From Glaciimonas soli (GTDB lineage: Bacteria; Pseudomonadota; Gammaproteobacteria; Burkholderiales; Burkholderiaceae_D): 64,000 nt of DNA. The translations under genes were made by a program, and so were the position numbers. Shown in pieces: positions 9,912 to 19,232 of this stretch (its first letter is position 1; every line of letters starts with the position of its first letter). A model generated the notes under the pieces. The model searched no databases, was not told the DNA's origin, and saw only the letters and a list, made by a program, of their open reading frames with translations. The stretch lies in the NCBI RefSeq assembly GCF_009497155.1, contig NZ_WINI01000007.1, positions 131,137-195,136 of the forward strand, read 5' to 3'.

Positions 9912-10430
9912 ATGTTAGCCAGACAAAGACTTTATTTCATGTTACCGGATGTCCGCAGCGCACGTGGAATGCTGGATGAATTGTTATTAGCGCGGATAGA
10001 AATCAGTCATATGCGCTTCTGGGCGAAAGATGGCGACTTGCCCGACGATATGCCGGACGCCAGTTTCTGGCACAAAACCGACCTGACTCATGGTGCGCAA
10101 AACGGCATGATTATCGGCGGACTACTCGGTTTCCTAGGGGGCATCTGGCTAGTATTTTTTCCACCCGCCTGGATACATCTGAATATATTAACAATATTGA
10201 TCACCACCGCCGTCGGCCTGGTATTGGGTGGCTGGATGTCCGGCATGGCAGCTGCAGCCTTACCGAATTCGCGACTGGCGAATTTTCAAGGGGATATTGA
10301 AAATGGCAAAGTCTTATTGATAGTCGATGTGCCTTATCAACGCGTCAATGAAATCGAAGCCATGATAGAAAAGCGTCATCCTGAAGCAAAATTTGGTGGC
10401 GTCGAATCACATATTCCAGTATTTCCTTAA
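9912..10430 (+). CDS. DUF1269-type inner-membrane protein
   Basis: A 172-residue protein with the layout of general-stress-type DUF1269 proteins. It has an N-terminal soluble segment (LPDVRSARGMLDELLLA, then HMRFWAKDGDLPDDMPDA), two central membrane helices with glycine packing motifs (about residues 75-92 and 97-120), and a C-terminal soluble segment ending VDVPYQRVNEIEAMIEKRHPEA. The soluble parts likely fold together on one membrane face. ATG 9912 follows AAGGAGACCATC, a strong ribosome site. Function is unknown. Confidence 0.8.
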   Translation: MLARQRLYFMLPDVRSARGMLDELLLARIEISHMRFWAKDGDLPDDMPDASFWHKTDLTHGAQNGMIIGGLLGFLGGIWLVFFPPAWIHLNILTILITTAVGLVLGGWMSGMAAAALPNSRLANFQGDIENGKVLLIVDVPYQRVNEIEAMIEKRHPEAKFGGVESHIPVFP

Positions 10431-10458
10431 TACTGCGATAGCCGATAACTACCTTTGC

Positions 10459-10496
10459 CCGCAAGGGCACGACATCTCGTGCCCTTGCGGCGGTTT
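10459..10496 (+). terminator. strong hairpin after the DUF1269-type gene
   Basis: A perfect 14 bp stem CCGCAAGGGCACGA / TCGTGCCCTTGCGG with a CATC loop lies 29 bases after the stop. Only four T follow, so it is a strong stem with a weak tail. It may act as a terminator or transcript-end stabiliser. Confidence 0.65.
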
Positions 10497-10539
10497 TAAG
10501 GATATATAAATTACACACGAAACTCACGTGGACAACCCA

Positions 10540-11736
10540 TTATGCGGCTGGTTTTAAATATGCCTCCGCCAAATGCACCCAATAACTAGAACCAATAGAC
10601 AGTAGTTCATCATTAAAATCATAACTACCATTATGCAAATGGCATGGCCCTAGCCCATGACCTTTTGTACGATGATCACCTGATCCATTACCAAGGATGA
10701 CATAGCAACCTGGTTTATGCTGCAACATGAAAGCAAAATCCTCTGATCCTAGCGTCGGTTCAAAGGCCACATTCACATTGTCCTCGTCGGACATGGCACG
10801 CATCACCTCGATCGCAAACGCCGTTTCTTTTTCATGATTCACCAGTGGTGGATAATTACGATGAAATGTGAATTCGATGGCAGCACCAAATGCGGCTGCG
10901 GTATGTAACGCGATTTCACGCATACGATGCTCGATTAAATCGGTCGTTTCCATTGAAAAGGTGCGAACGGTACCAATTAATTTCGCTTCATCAGGGATGA
11001 CATTGATTGCGGTGCCTGCGTGAATTTGGGTAATCGACAATACGGCAGGATCTATGGGATTCCGATTGCGGGTAATGACGGTTTGCCAGCTTTGCGCAAT
11101 CTGCACCGCGATCATCACGGGATCAATGCTATTTTGCGGTTGTGCCGCGTGTGAACCCTTCCCGATAATCGTCAATTCAAACTCATTACTGGATGCCATC
11201 ATCGCACCAGACTTGACGGCAAAAGCACCTGTAGCAACACCGGGAAAGTTATGCATGCCAAATACTGCGTCCATCGGACATTTTTCAAATAGTCCATCTT
11301 CTATCATTCGTTTGGCACCGGCGCCACCTTCTTCTGCCGGCTGGAAAATCAAATAGACCGTGCCATCAAAATGACGTTGCTTTGACAAATATTTGGCGGC
11401 ACCTAACAGCATCGCAGTGTGGCCATCGTGCCCACATCCATGCATCTTTCCTGCATACGTAGAAGCATGTGCAAAAGTATTTAATTCTGCCATCGGCAAT
11501 GCATCCATATCGGCACGCAGGCCGATAGAGCGTGAACTACTTCCGTGTTGAATCATGCCGACGACACCCGTCTTACCCAAACCACGGACAAAAGGAATAT
11601 CCCACTCTGTCAGCTTGCTCACGACGAGATCGGCGGTTCTGTCTTCTTCGTAACAGAGCTCTGGATGTGCGTGAATGTCACGTCGGATAGCTTGAATTTC
11701 AGCATGGGATTGAACAATAGCGTCGATCAATTTCAT
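10540..11736 (-). CDS. M20-family amidohydrolase (hippurate hydrolase-like)
   Basis: A 398-residue metal-dependent amidohydrolase. Visible metal-site motifs are MHGCGHDGHTAMLLGAA, with the conserved Cys and His, PAEEGGAGAKRMIEDG with the catalytic Glu pair, and GMHNFPG. GLRADMDALPM and GSEDFAFMLQ are typical of the HipO/IAA-amino acid hydrolase subgroup. The likely reaction is hydrolysis of an N-acyl amino acid; the substrate is not known. ATG 11736 is chosen because GAGGAGACGCAAC precedes it. An MHS transporter lies directly upstream on the same strand with a 144-base gap, suggesting uptake followed by hydrolysis of the same compound. Confidence 0.92.
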   Translation of the reverse strand: MKLIDAIVQSHAEIQAIRRDIHAHPELCYEEDRTADLVVSKLTEWDIPFVRGLGKTGVVGMIQHGSSSRSIGLRADMDALPMAELNTFAHASTYAGKMHGCGHDGHTAMLLGAAKYLSKQRHFDGTVYLIFQPAEEGGAGAKRMIEDGLFEKCPMDAVFGMHNFPGVATGAFAVKSGAMMASSNEFELTIIGKGSHAAQPQNSIDPVMIAVQIAQSWQTVITRNRNPIDPAVLSITQIHAGTAINVIPDEAKLIGTVRTFSMETTDLIEHRMREIALHTAAAFGAAIEFTFHRNYPPLVNHEKETAFAIEVMRAMSDEDNVNVAFEPTLGSEDFAFMLQHKPGCYVILGNGSGDHRTKGHGLGPCHLHNGSYDFNDELLSIGSSYWVHLAEAYLKPAA

Positions 11737-11880
11737 GTTGCGTCTCCTCATATTATCTATATAAATATTTATTTCATGTGCGACAACTATCTCGCAGAAG
11801 TAGGATAGCTACATTTTTTTGCCGCCCTGCTTCTGTTCAATTGCGCATTACGTCGTTTAATCAAGTAACCCATCAAACGA

Positions 11881-13227
11881 CTAATCAAGCGACTTGCCGT
11901 TTTTTTCAACAAGAAAAGGCACTGCCGATAAACACAAAACGCAGCAGAATATTAAGTACCATGATGGCGCCAGATTACTGCCCGATAGTTGAATCAATAA
12001 GGTTGAAATAAAAGGTGCGAAGCCACCAAATAAAGATACGCCGACACAATAGACAATCGATATGCCGGTTGCACGTATGTGCTTAGGGAACATTTCTGTG
12101 ATAAAAACCGTCATCAGCACACCGATTAAAGTAGCTAACAAGGCCAACGCTCCAACCACCGTCAAAAATAGTGGTAGTGATGGATGGGAGTTGATAATCA
12201 TAAATGCCGGACAAGCTACTATCATCTGCACTGTAACTATCATTATCAACATTTTTTTGCGGCCAACACGATCGGCAATCATGCCGCAGATCGGTGCGAA
12301 AATACTCGCTGCTCCCGTCGCTACGCACGATGCCAACAATCCTGTCGTCATCGGAAAATGCAAAATTTTGGCGTATGTCGGCATGTAATACATCGAGATG
12401 TACACGGCAGACGTGCCTGCAGAGACAATGGCAATGCCCGCCAAAATTACGCGCCATTGTTCCGAAAAAATGGTGCCGATAGCTTGTTTTGTGCTTTTGC
12501 TTTTGGCTTCCTCTTGTGCTTCATGATCCAGGGTTTCATGCAGATTACGACGGATAAACACACCAAGCGGCCCCATCAATAAACCTATCGCAAAAGGGAG
12601 GCGCCATCCCCAACTTTCCAGAGATTCTGTGCTCAGGAAAGTGGTCAACGTCAATCCCAGCAATGACCCGGCTAACGCACTAGCATTTTGGCTGAGAAGT
12701 TGCAGGCCGCCATAAAAACCGCGCGAATTGTTATCCGCGTACTCCATCAGCAAAGATGTGGATGCGCCAATTTCACCGCCCAGCGCAAAACCCTGTATCA
12801 GGCGCGCCAGCACAATGAGCACCGGTGCCGCCACGCCTATGTAAGCATACGGTGGAGCCAGTAAGATGATGGCAGAACCAATTGCCATCAGCGACAATGT
12901 TAATGTCATCGCGGCTTTACGGCCGGCACGATCGGCATACAAACCCAGGAATAAACCCCCGACAGGACGTGCAATAAAGCCTATCCCAAAGGTTGCCGTG
13001 ATCATCAATAACTGCGCGATATCACCTTCGGCGGGGAAAAAAAGTTTGCCGATAATAATGGCAAAAAAACTGTAGCTCGTAAATTCGAAAAACTCCAAAC
13101 CGTTGCCAACAGTAATGGCTACTATGGACTTAACTTTGCTGATTTTTCCTTGTACTTTTGCTGGGCTTTTTTCGGCGATCGTAACGCTTGCCCTACTATC
13201 TAGTGTTGCCTCTTCGATCATACTCAT
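11881..13227 (-). CDS. MFS transporter of the metabolite:H+ symporter (MHS) family
   Basis: A 448-residue inner-membrane protein with 12 predicted helices. The start ITVGNGLEFFEFTSYSFFA and the loop GLYADRAGRKAAM match the MHS group (KgtP, ProP, ShiA, CitA-like), as does RLIQGFALGGEIGAS. Family members import organic acids, betaines or aromatic acids with protons. The substrate is unknown, but the adjacent downstream M20 amidohydrolase suggests an N-acylated amino acid or related amide. ATG 13227 lies after AGAGGAAGACGAT. Confidence 0.9.
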   Translation of the reverse strand: MSMIEEATLDSRASVTIAEKSPAKVQGKISKVKSIVAITVGNGLEFFEFTSYSFFAIIIGKLFFPAEGDIAQLLMITATFGIGFIARPVGGLFLGLYADRAGRKAAMTLTLSLMAIGSAIILLAPPYAYIGVAAPVLIVLARLIQGFALGGEIGASTSLLMEYADNNSRGFYGGLQLLSQNASALAGSLLGLTLTTFLSTESLESWGWRLPFAIGLLMGPLGVFIRRNLHETLDHEAQEEAKSKSTKQAIGTIFSEQWRVILAGIAIVSAGTSAVYISMYYMPTYAKILHFPMTTGLLASCVATGAASIFAPICGMIADRVGRKKMLIMIVTVQMIVACPAFMIINSHPSLPLFLTVVGALALLATLIGVLMTVFITEMFPKHIRATGISIVYCVGVSLFGGFAPFISTLLIQLSGSNLAPSWYLIFCCVLCLSAVPFLVEKNGKSLD

Positions 13228-13521
13228 ATCGTCTTCCTCTTCTGTTTTAATTATTAAAAAATTAATGCCAGAAAAGCATTATAGAGCAATATGAGGTACT
13301 GCTATCTTTTTAAGATAGCAGTATTATCAATTTAGTATTTGACACTAATTCACATGGGGGACTAAGGGAAATATTTTTATATTTTCAACAAAATGGGAAA
13401 TTAATGCCTGCAAATTGCTTATGCATCAAAAATAAATAAAGCAATGCTACACAAGCACCTCCATCAAACACAACACATCCGCTCACTGCCATTTTGCGTA
13501 ATCTCATCCGTTAAAACGAAA
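13228..13521. other. intergenic region upstream of the MHS transporter
   Basis: AT-rich stretch with no supportable gene. It includes AAGATAGCAGTA near 13311, next to a partial inverted copy (GGTACTGCTATCTTTTTAAG), which could be an operator for the transporter-amidohydrolase unit. The rightward frame at 13444 has no ribosome site and runs into the methyltransferase gene on the opposite strand. Confidence 0.35.
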
Positions 13522-13555
13522 AAAAAACGCCGAATAAAATCCGGCGTTTTTTTGT
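13522..13555 (-). terminator. terminator after the methyltransferase gene
   Basis: AAACGCCG pairs with CGGCGTTT around an A/T loop. Runs of A on the left and T on the right let it work in both directions. It lies 16 bases past the methyltransferase stop. Confidence 0.8.
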
Positions 13556-13570
13556 TTTATTTCTTTATTT

Positions 13571-14239
13571 TCATTTCAACTTGCAATTCAACATCCAGTA
13601 ATATTCCAATCGTAATATGCGTAAATCACGCGTATCTGGGGCTAATCTCTTGCGTAAATTGCTATCGGTCGGAAAATTTTTCATAATTTCATAACGATCA
13701 CCATTCGGTTGTCCCGGCAAACGGCGATGTTGATAGGTGTTACCGTATTCATCAGTGCGCGCAATCACGGTACTGCTGCCATCAACGTAACTGTTATCTA
13801 TCATCACCAACAAGATATCAGCACCTAGTTTTTCCCGTAAATGCGCCAGCAATTTGCTTTGATCCTGACGGCCGATATGTGACCATAAAAACCCAAGGAA
13901 AACCGCAGTAAATGGCTGCGCAGGCTGTGGATCAAACTGCAGATTAAACACGTCTGCAATTGCAAACTGAACTTTATCGGCAGGAAAATTCTTCGCTTGA
14001 GCAAGCTTCATCATTTCTGGATTCACATCCGTCGCTAGTACAGAATTTGCAGTTGCGGCAATCTGCTCAGTCCAAAAGCCTGTGCCACAACCAACCTCCA
14101 ATACATCATGACCTTCTAAAATTTCCTGCACACGCACTTGCAAGGTCAGCAAATCATCCTGGCGTTCGGCCGCACTATAAATATCTTCGTAAACTGCGGC
14201 ACGTTTGGCGTAATACTCCGCCATATCAATTTTCAACAT
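13571..14239 (-). CDS. class I SAM-dependent methyltransferase
   Basis: A 222-residue Rossmann-fold methyltransferase. Motif I is VLEVGCGTGFWTEQIA, motif II includes VLATDVNPEMMKLA, and IADVFNL supplies the adenine-binding acidic residue region. The C-terminal half with TDEYGNTYQHRRLP and a final LRILRLEYYWMLNCKLK stretch resembles small-molecule methyltransferases. The substrate is unknown. ATG 14239 is preceded by AAGGAAATGAAAA. It is downstream of the ClC gene on the same strand, separated by an inverted-repeat element. Confidence 0.88.
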   Translation of the reverse strand: MLKIDMAEYYAKRAAVYEDIYSAAERQDDLLTLQVRVQEILEGHDVLEVGCGTGFWTEQIAATANSVLATDVNPEMMKLAQAKNFPADKVQFAIADVFNLQFDPQPAQPFTAVFLGFLWSHIGRQDQSKLLAHLREKLGADILLVMIDNSYVDGSSTVIARTDEYGNTYQHRRLPGQPNGDRYEIMKNFPTDSNLRKRLAPDTRDLRILRLEYYWMLNCKLK

Positions 14240-14280
14240 TTTTCATTTCCTTAATACTTTAATTCTTTAATGGAGCTGGA

Positions 14281-14386
14281 GTAAGTAATTCCGCATTAGT
14301 ATTTAGACCAGACACCCAGTCGCAGGCAGTACTTTAGTACGACAAGGCAGGGCAACAACGCATAAATACTTATGGCGATTACTTAA
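14281..14386. repeat. inverted-repeat element overlapping the end of the ClC gene
   Basis: The left arm TAAGTAATTCCGCATTAGTA (from 14282) resembles the reverse complement of 14362-14385 (TAAGTAATCGCCATAAGTAT), allowing small gaps. The inner part has a GTACTTTAGTAC palindrome-like core. The right arm contains the ClC stop codon, so the element may have replaced the original 3' end. It looks like a small non-autonomous element. Confidence 0.5.
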
Positions 14387-15701
14387 CCGGTATAGCTGAC
14401 GCGGCAGCAAGCCGATAACGCTCAGATAATGCATCGTACAACGGTGGCGCAAAAAAACGTGAGATACGACTAGAGATGAGCGCAGTTGCCATTAGCGAAA
14501 TCACCAGAGCGTGGCCATTAATCATTTCCATCACAATCACGAATGCCGTAATCGGCGATTGCGTCACAGCAGCCAGATAACCAACCATCGCCAACGCAAT
14601 CAACATTTGCAACGAAGCGTGCTCAAACAGCAGATGCAGCAGATTGCCAAAACCCGCACCGATCGACAATGACGGGGCAAAAATCCCGCCTGGAATACCC
14701 GGCAAGTACGACCCCACCATGGAGGCCATTTTTAGCACTGGATAAAACGCCGAGAGTTGTTCTTTTCCTTCCAACAGATTTTTCGCTTCAGCGTAACCAC
14801 TACCAAAAGTATGGCCGCTTGCAGCGATGCCGATCATCGCCACCAGCAAACCACAAGCAGCGCCAAACACTACCGGACGTTCGCTACGCAAAGTTTGTAC
14901 AACCTTAGGCATCCAGCGTTTGGTATTTAATAACAACCAGCAAAAAATACCGCCCGCAATTCCGGTCACCACACCAGTTATCACGACCGCCAACGCAACC
15001 ATATCGGTCAACGCACTATTGATCTGTATCGTGCCGAAATAGGTGTAATTGCCATTTAATCCTAACGCCACCACCCCGGCAAAAATAATCACCGTAATCA
15101 CGACACCGCTGGCACGATGCTCGAAACTGCGCGTCAATTCCTCGATCGCAAACACAATCCCCGCTAACGGCGTATTAAATGCGGCGGAAAGCCCCGCTGC
15201 AGCACCGGCTAAAATCAAACGTCGCTCCAAGGCGGCATTGGCACGTGGATACAAACGCCGCAAATTGAACATTAATGCGGCGCCAATCTGCACTGTCGGC
15301 CCTTCGCGGCCTATCGTCATACCGCCAAGTATTGCCATAAAAGAAATGGCAATTTTCCCCAACGCGACTTTTATCGACAATAAAGACAATCCACGCTCGG
15401 TCGTATCCTCTTCCAGCGTTGCAATCACTTGGGGAATACCACTGCCCTCGGCTCCCGGAAAATAACGCCGTGTCAGCCACACGCATAAAGCGCTCACCGC
15501 GGGAGTAATAATGATGGGCAACCAGAAATGTGCTTGTTGTACAGAGCGAAAAGCGGCAAATCCAAGATCTATCAGCCATGCATACAACACCGCGACGAGA
15601 CCAACCAGCACAGCTCCCAACCATAAAATGCCGTATTTGCGCCATGCGCGGCGAATACGTCGCCAAGTCTGATCTGGAATAGTAGAGAGAAAATGGATCA
15701 T
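14379..15701 (-). CDS. ClC-type chloride/proton exchanger
   Basis: A 440-residue membrane protein moving chloride across the inner membrane. The selectivity motifs are present: GSGIPQV, GREGPTVQIG with the gating glutamate, and GGIFAPSLSIGAG. PLAGIVFAIEEL keeps the Glu pair that includes the internal proton glutamate of bacterial antiporters, so an H+/Cl- exchanger (acid-resistance type) is more likely than a channel. No C-terminal CBS domains follow. ATG 15701 (MIHFLSTIPDQTW) is preferred over a TTG at 15737. The stop lies inside a repeat element. Confidence 0.93.
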   Translation of the reverse strand: MIHFLSTIPDQTWRRIRRAWRKYGILWLGAVLVGLVAVLYAWLIDLGFAAFRSVQQAHFWLPIIITPAVSALCVWLTRRYFPGAEGSGIPQVIATLEEDTTERGLSLLSIKVALGKIAISFMAILGGMTIGREGPTVQIGAALMFNLRRLYPRANAALERRLILAGAAAGLSAAFNTPLAGIVFAIEELTRSFEHRASGVVITVIIFAGVVALGLNGNYTYFGTIQINSALTDMVALAVVITGVVTGIAGGIFCWLLLNTKRWMPKVVQTLRSERPVVFGAACGLLVAMIGIAASGHTFGSGYAEAKNLLEGKEQLSAFYPVLKMASMVGSYLPGIPGGIFAPSLSIGAGFGNLLHLLFEHASLQMLIALAMVGYLAAVTQSPITAFVIVMEMINGHALVISLMATALISSRISRFFAPPLYDALSERYRLAAASAIPVK

Positions 15702-15961
15702 GAAGTGTGCTCTTAGCAGCTCAAGTACGGACACCAAATACGGACATCAAGCGCGATGCAAAGGCAGCATTATAATTTATTTACGTTGTATTCATAACTG
15801 TACAGCAAGAAGAGGCAAAGTCACCATGTTTGGTTATGCATTAATCGGTATGCCTAAGCGGACTCAAGCGAACGAGCGTATGATGACGTTTTTGCCAATC
15901 AATCTGAATTGATCGCTGTAGACATAATTCACAGTTAGTCAATCGCTCCAAAACCAATAAC

Positions 15962-17557
15962 ATGGCTCTCCATTCCGCCGCTGCACACTCCAGCGATCAA
16001 GTCCTCCCTTTCCGTGAATCTTTACTTGCCATGATAGGCATCGCTTTTGTGGTGATGCTGGTTGGTCTCGACTCAACCGTAGTAGGTACTGCTTTACCAA
16101 CCATTGTGGCTGAGCTGAAAGGCTTCGATCTATATGCTTGGGTCGCCACTTCTTACTTGCTCACTTCAGTCATCACCGTCCCGATTTTCGGTCGTCTCGG
16201 TGATTATTACGGTCGCAAGACGTTTGTGATTGTCTCGATTATTCTATTTACGGGCTCTTCAGTGTTGTGCGGCATGTCCGATAGCATGTTGTGGCTCGTC
16301 ATTGCACGTGGCATTCAAGGCATAGGCGGCGGCATGCTGGTCGGCACTGCGTTCGCCTGCATCCCTGATTTATTTCCCGGCGCGCATGTACGCTTGCGGT
16401 GGCAGGTGCTTATGAGCACCGCGTACGGTATTTCTACCGCCGTTGGCCCTTCGTTGGGTGGATTTTTGACGCAATATTGGGGCTGGCGCTGGGTGTTTTA
16501 TATCAATATTCCGGTCGGTGTTTTATCGCTGATTTTCGTCTGGAAATTCCTGCCGCATTTACGACATCGCGATCCTGATAGCAAGATGCGCCTTGATTGG
16601 CCAGGCGCTGTGTTAATTGCTACCTCGCTAGGCGGCTTGCAATTGTTCGTCGAAATGTTCCCTAAGCATGGTCTATCGCTGGTGATGCTGGGCTTGCTGG
16701 CCGCTAGTATTGCGTCTTTTTATGCACTATGGAAATGGGAGCGCTATACGTCCCATCCGATATTGCCATTTAATTTACTGTTTGCCCCAAAATTATCGGC
16801 CTTGTTTTTGCTATCGGTACTTAGCGGCTTTACCATGTTTGCGCTAATGTTTTATTCGCCACTGCTGTATCAGGGCGGTTTTGGCTTGTCACCGCAAGAA
16901 GCCGGTTTGCTTATCACGCCGCTGGTAGCGTGTATCACCATTAGCAGTATCGCCAATGGCCGAATAATCATGCACCTTAAAAATCCGATTACGATGCTGT
17001 ATGTCGGCTTCGCCCTCTTGGCATTATCCTGCATGGGTGTGGTGATATCCCACCGCTGGACATCGCATAGCGTGATCGTTGCTTTCATGGCGTTAGGTGG
17101 ACTCGGATTAGGGCTAATCTTGCCGAATCTGACGATCTTTATTCAGCAAGAAGCTGGTCGTGAAAATCTTGGTATAGCCACAGCGTTAATGCAATCATTG
17201 CGTATGATCGGCAGCATGTTGGGCACCGCCATCACTGGCACGCTGATTAATCATATGTATGCCAATGGCGTTCAACAGGCTTTGGATAGCGACAAGGCTG
17301 GTCAGTGGTTTTCCAGCTTTGCAGACCCGCAAATTCTGATCAGCCACGAAACCCAAGCCAGCGTCTTAAAACAATTAGCCGATGCCGGGCATAACGGCCA
17401 ATTGTTATTAGAAGCAGCGCGACAATCTCTGGTCGGCTCTATTCATACCGGTGTAAGTTTGGCGGTGGCGGTTGCCGTCATCTCATTATTTCTGGTGCGT
17501 CGCGTACCGCAAATTAAGCTGCAGGGGAAAATTGAACATGTCGCGGCTGGTGAATAA
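15962..17557 (+). CDS. DHA2-family (EmrB/QacA-like) multidrug efflux transporter
   Basis: A 531-residue drug:H+ antiporter of the 14-helix group. The first helix contains MLVGLDSTVVGTALPTIVAEL, the loop 2-3 motif is GRLGDYYGRKTF, RGIQGIGGGMLVG matches motif B, and STAYGISTAVGPSLGGFLT matches motif C, which marks exporters. No EmrA-type fusion protein or dedicated regulator is adjacent, so the partner and substrate are unknown. A 28-codon frame at 15826 with weak support sits upstream and could be a leader, but I do not call it. Confidence 0.92.
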   Translation: MALHSAAAHSSDQVLPFRESLLAMIGIAFVVMLVGLDSTVVGTALPTIVAELKGFDLYAWVATSYLLTSVITVPIFGRLGDYYGRKTFVIVSIILFTGSSVLCGMSDSMLWLVIARGIQGIGGGMLVGTAFACIPDLFPGAHVRLRWQVLMSTAYGISTAVGPSLGGFLTQYWGWRWVFYINIPVGVLSLIFVWKFLPHLRHRDPDSKMRLDWPGAVLIATSLGGLQLFVEMFPKHGLSLVMLGLLAASIASFYALWKWERYTSHPILPFNLLFAPKLSALFLLSVLSGFTMFALMFYSPLLYQGGFGLSPQEAGLLITPLVACITISSIANGRIIMHLKNPITMLYVGFALLALSCMGVVISHRWTSHSVIVAFMALGGLGLGLILPNLTIFIQQEAGRENLGIATALMQSLRMIGSMLGTAITGTLINHMYANGVQQALDSDKAGQWFSSFADPQILISHETQASVLKQLADAGHNGQLLLEAARQSLVGSIHTGVSLAVAVAVISLFLVRRVPQIKLQGKIEHVAAGE

Positions 17558-17703
17558 GCTTTGCGTTGTAAATTGGCTTTGCTTATCGCGCTCTATTAAA
17601 GTGTGATTTAACATGCGCTTACAACTAACACCAAACGGTATCACCTAGCCAGCAACAACACGGGCATCCTCACTCCATCATCAATTGACGTGGAGGAGCG
17701 CAT

Positions 17704-17832
17704 ATGAAAAAGCTCATTAAACTAGTAGTCCTTGGCACAATATTAAGCTCTATGCTTGCCGGTTGCATCGTTGTCCCACGCGGCGGTCCTTATTACGGTG
17801 GCGGTGGTTACTATCGTGGGTATGATCGTTAA
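17704..17832 (+). CDS. 42-residue glycine/tyrosine-rich lipoprotein
   Basis: A very short gene with a strong ribosome site (GGAGGAG eight bases before ATG 17704) and an intrinsic terminator 25 bases after the stop. The first 19 residues are a lipoprotein signal peptide (MKKLIKLVVLGTILSS, MLAGC lipobox). The mature peptide is about 23 residues, IVVPRGGPYYGGGG then YYRGYDR. Similar tiny Gly/Tyr-rich lipoproteins are common in Burkholderiales; function is unknown. The gene stands alone between an efflux pump and cysB. Confidence 0.75.
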   Translation: MKKLIKLVVLGTILSSMLAGCIVVPRGGPYYGGGGYYRGYDR

Positions 17833-17856
17833 TTGGCATCAACGCTGCAGCATGAA

Positions 17857-17890
17857 CAAAAAACGCACCCTCCCGGGTGCGTTTTTTTTA
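17857..17890. terminator. bidirectional terminator between small lipoprotein and cysB
   Basis: AAAAAACGCACCC pairs with GGGTGCGTTTTTT around TCCC. The T run on the right serves the lipoprotein gene and the A run on the left serves cysB, which ends at 17911. Confidence 0.9.
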
Positions 17891-17910
17891 TGCATTGAGA
17901 TGCGTCGCAA

Positions 17911-18852
17911 TTACAGTTCGTACATATCTTTTTCTCCGGCCATCAACTGCTCTATTAACTTGCGGTTCATGGTGGGAGCCAATAACTCAATGAATGTGTA
18001 CACATAGCCACGCAAATATGCGCCTTGCTTGACCGCGACGCGCGAGACATTGGTACCAAACAAATGCGCTACTTTAATCGCTCGTAAATTCGGATCACGT
18101 TCTGGATCAAATGCCATACCAGCGATAATTCCTACCCCCATGCCAAGTTCAACATAGGTTTTGATCACATCGGCATCAATTGCCTCTAACACCACATCAG
18201 GTTTGAGATTACGTAAAGAAAAGGCATGATCGATCTTGCTGCGTCCCGCAAAAGCATGGTCATACGTCACCAACGGAAACGTTGCGATCTCTTCTAAGGT
18301 AAGTGACTTCGACTGCAATAACGGATGATCTGGCGGGACCACCACCACATGCTCCCATTGATAACACGGCAAAGTAATCAAGCCTTCCGCATTAGCAATG
18401 GTCTCCGTCGCTAATGCCAAATCAGCCTGATCATTACGCACCATGTCCGCCACTTGCTTAGGATTTCCTTGCAATAAAGACAATCGTACCTTAGGGTATT
18501 TTTGCGTAAAAGCCTGTACCACCTTAGGCAATGAATAACGCGCTTGAGTATGTGTAGTCGCGATCGTGAAACTTCCGCTGTCATGAGCAGCGTACTCTTT
18601 GCCGATTCGTTTCAGACCTTCAATCTCTTGCATGATCATTTCAACCGACTTCAGCACTTCACGGCCGGGTTCGGTCAAACCTCGGATGCGCTTTCCGTGA
18701 CGTGTAAAAATATCAACACCCAACTCTTCTTCCAATTCAATAATCGCTTTCGAGACCCCGGGTTGCGATGTATACAACGCTTTGGCGGCCTCAGTCAGAT
18801 TGAAGTTTTGCCGCACTGCTTCGCGCACAAAACGGAACTGATGGAGATTCAT
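17911..18852 (-). CDS. cysB: LysR-type regulator CysB
   Basis: Transcriptional activator of sulfate assimilation, responding in family members to N-acetylserine and sulfide or thiosulfate. The 313-residue protein has the CysB-specific start MNLHQFRFVREAVRQNFNLTEAAKAL, a winged-helix motif TSQPGVSKAIIELEEELGV, and the effector domain with ATTHTQARYSLPKVV, the ligand-binding segment. It is divergent from the sulfur operon beginning at 19233, which supports CysB over the related Cbl. The 380-base gap between them should carry both promoters and CysB sites. Confidence 0.95.
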   Translation of the reverse strand: MNLHQFRFVREAVRQNFNLTEAAKALYTSQPGVSKAIIELEEELGVDIFTRHGKRIRGLTEPGREVLKSVEMIMQEIEGLKRIGKEYAAHDSGSFTIATTHTQARYSLPKVVQAFTQKYPKVRLSLLQGNPKQVADMVRNDQADLALATETIANAEGLITLPCYQWEHVVVVPPDHPLLQSKSLTLEEIATFPLVTYDHAFAGRSKIDHAFSLRNLKPDVVLEAIDADVIKTYVELGMGVGIIAGMAFDPERDPNLRAIKVAHLFGTNVSRVAVKQGAYLRGYVYTFIELLAPTMNRKLIEQLMAGEKDMYEL

Positions 18853-19232
18853 GACATATCTTTCATTGTATTTCTTTCATTTTTTGTTTGCAGGATACGA
18901 TATGTCGCTCCTGCAGCATCGCAATTTGTTCTCATCTGACAGCAATATCGGCCATCGCCATATCGCACGACGACTGCCGCCTTCCTTAAAGGGAGCGGCG
19001 AAACCACTACCCACGCGTGCAACAAGCCGCATAAAGCCCTACTGCTTCCGACTTGGCAGGCGGAAAAGCCCATCAATTTACTTTCTATTAACTCAACTGC
19101 AGCAATTGCTGATCATTCGTATTCTCATCCCGAATTTTCATATACCAAATATGCATATAAGCAAATAAATACTCTGTAGTTGGTATCAAGTGTGAAGTTT
19201 ATTACGATTCACCCTATTCTGTACGAGGCTTT
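18853..19232. other. divergent control region between cysB and the sulfur operon
   Basis: No gene is supportable in this 380-base stretch. Its right third is AT-rich, including TATACCAAATATGCATATAA at 19141-19160, and contains GGTATCAAGTG near 19182, so the operon promoter and activator sites are probably here. CysB sites are degenerate and I cannot place them with confidence. Confidence 0.45.

Noticed and set aside
15829-15912. Short rightward frame of about 28 codons upstream of the DHA2 pump
   Set aside because: A GAGG motif lies too far from the ATG and the peptide has no leader-like run of one amino acid. I cannot support it as a gene or attenuator.
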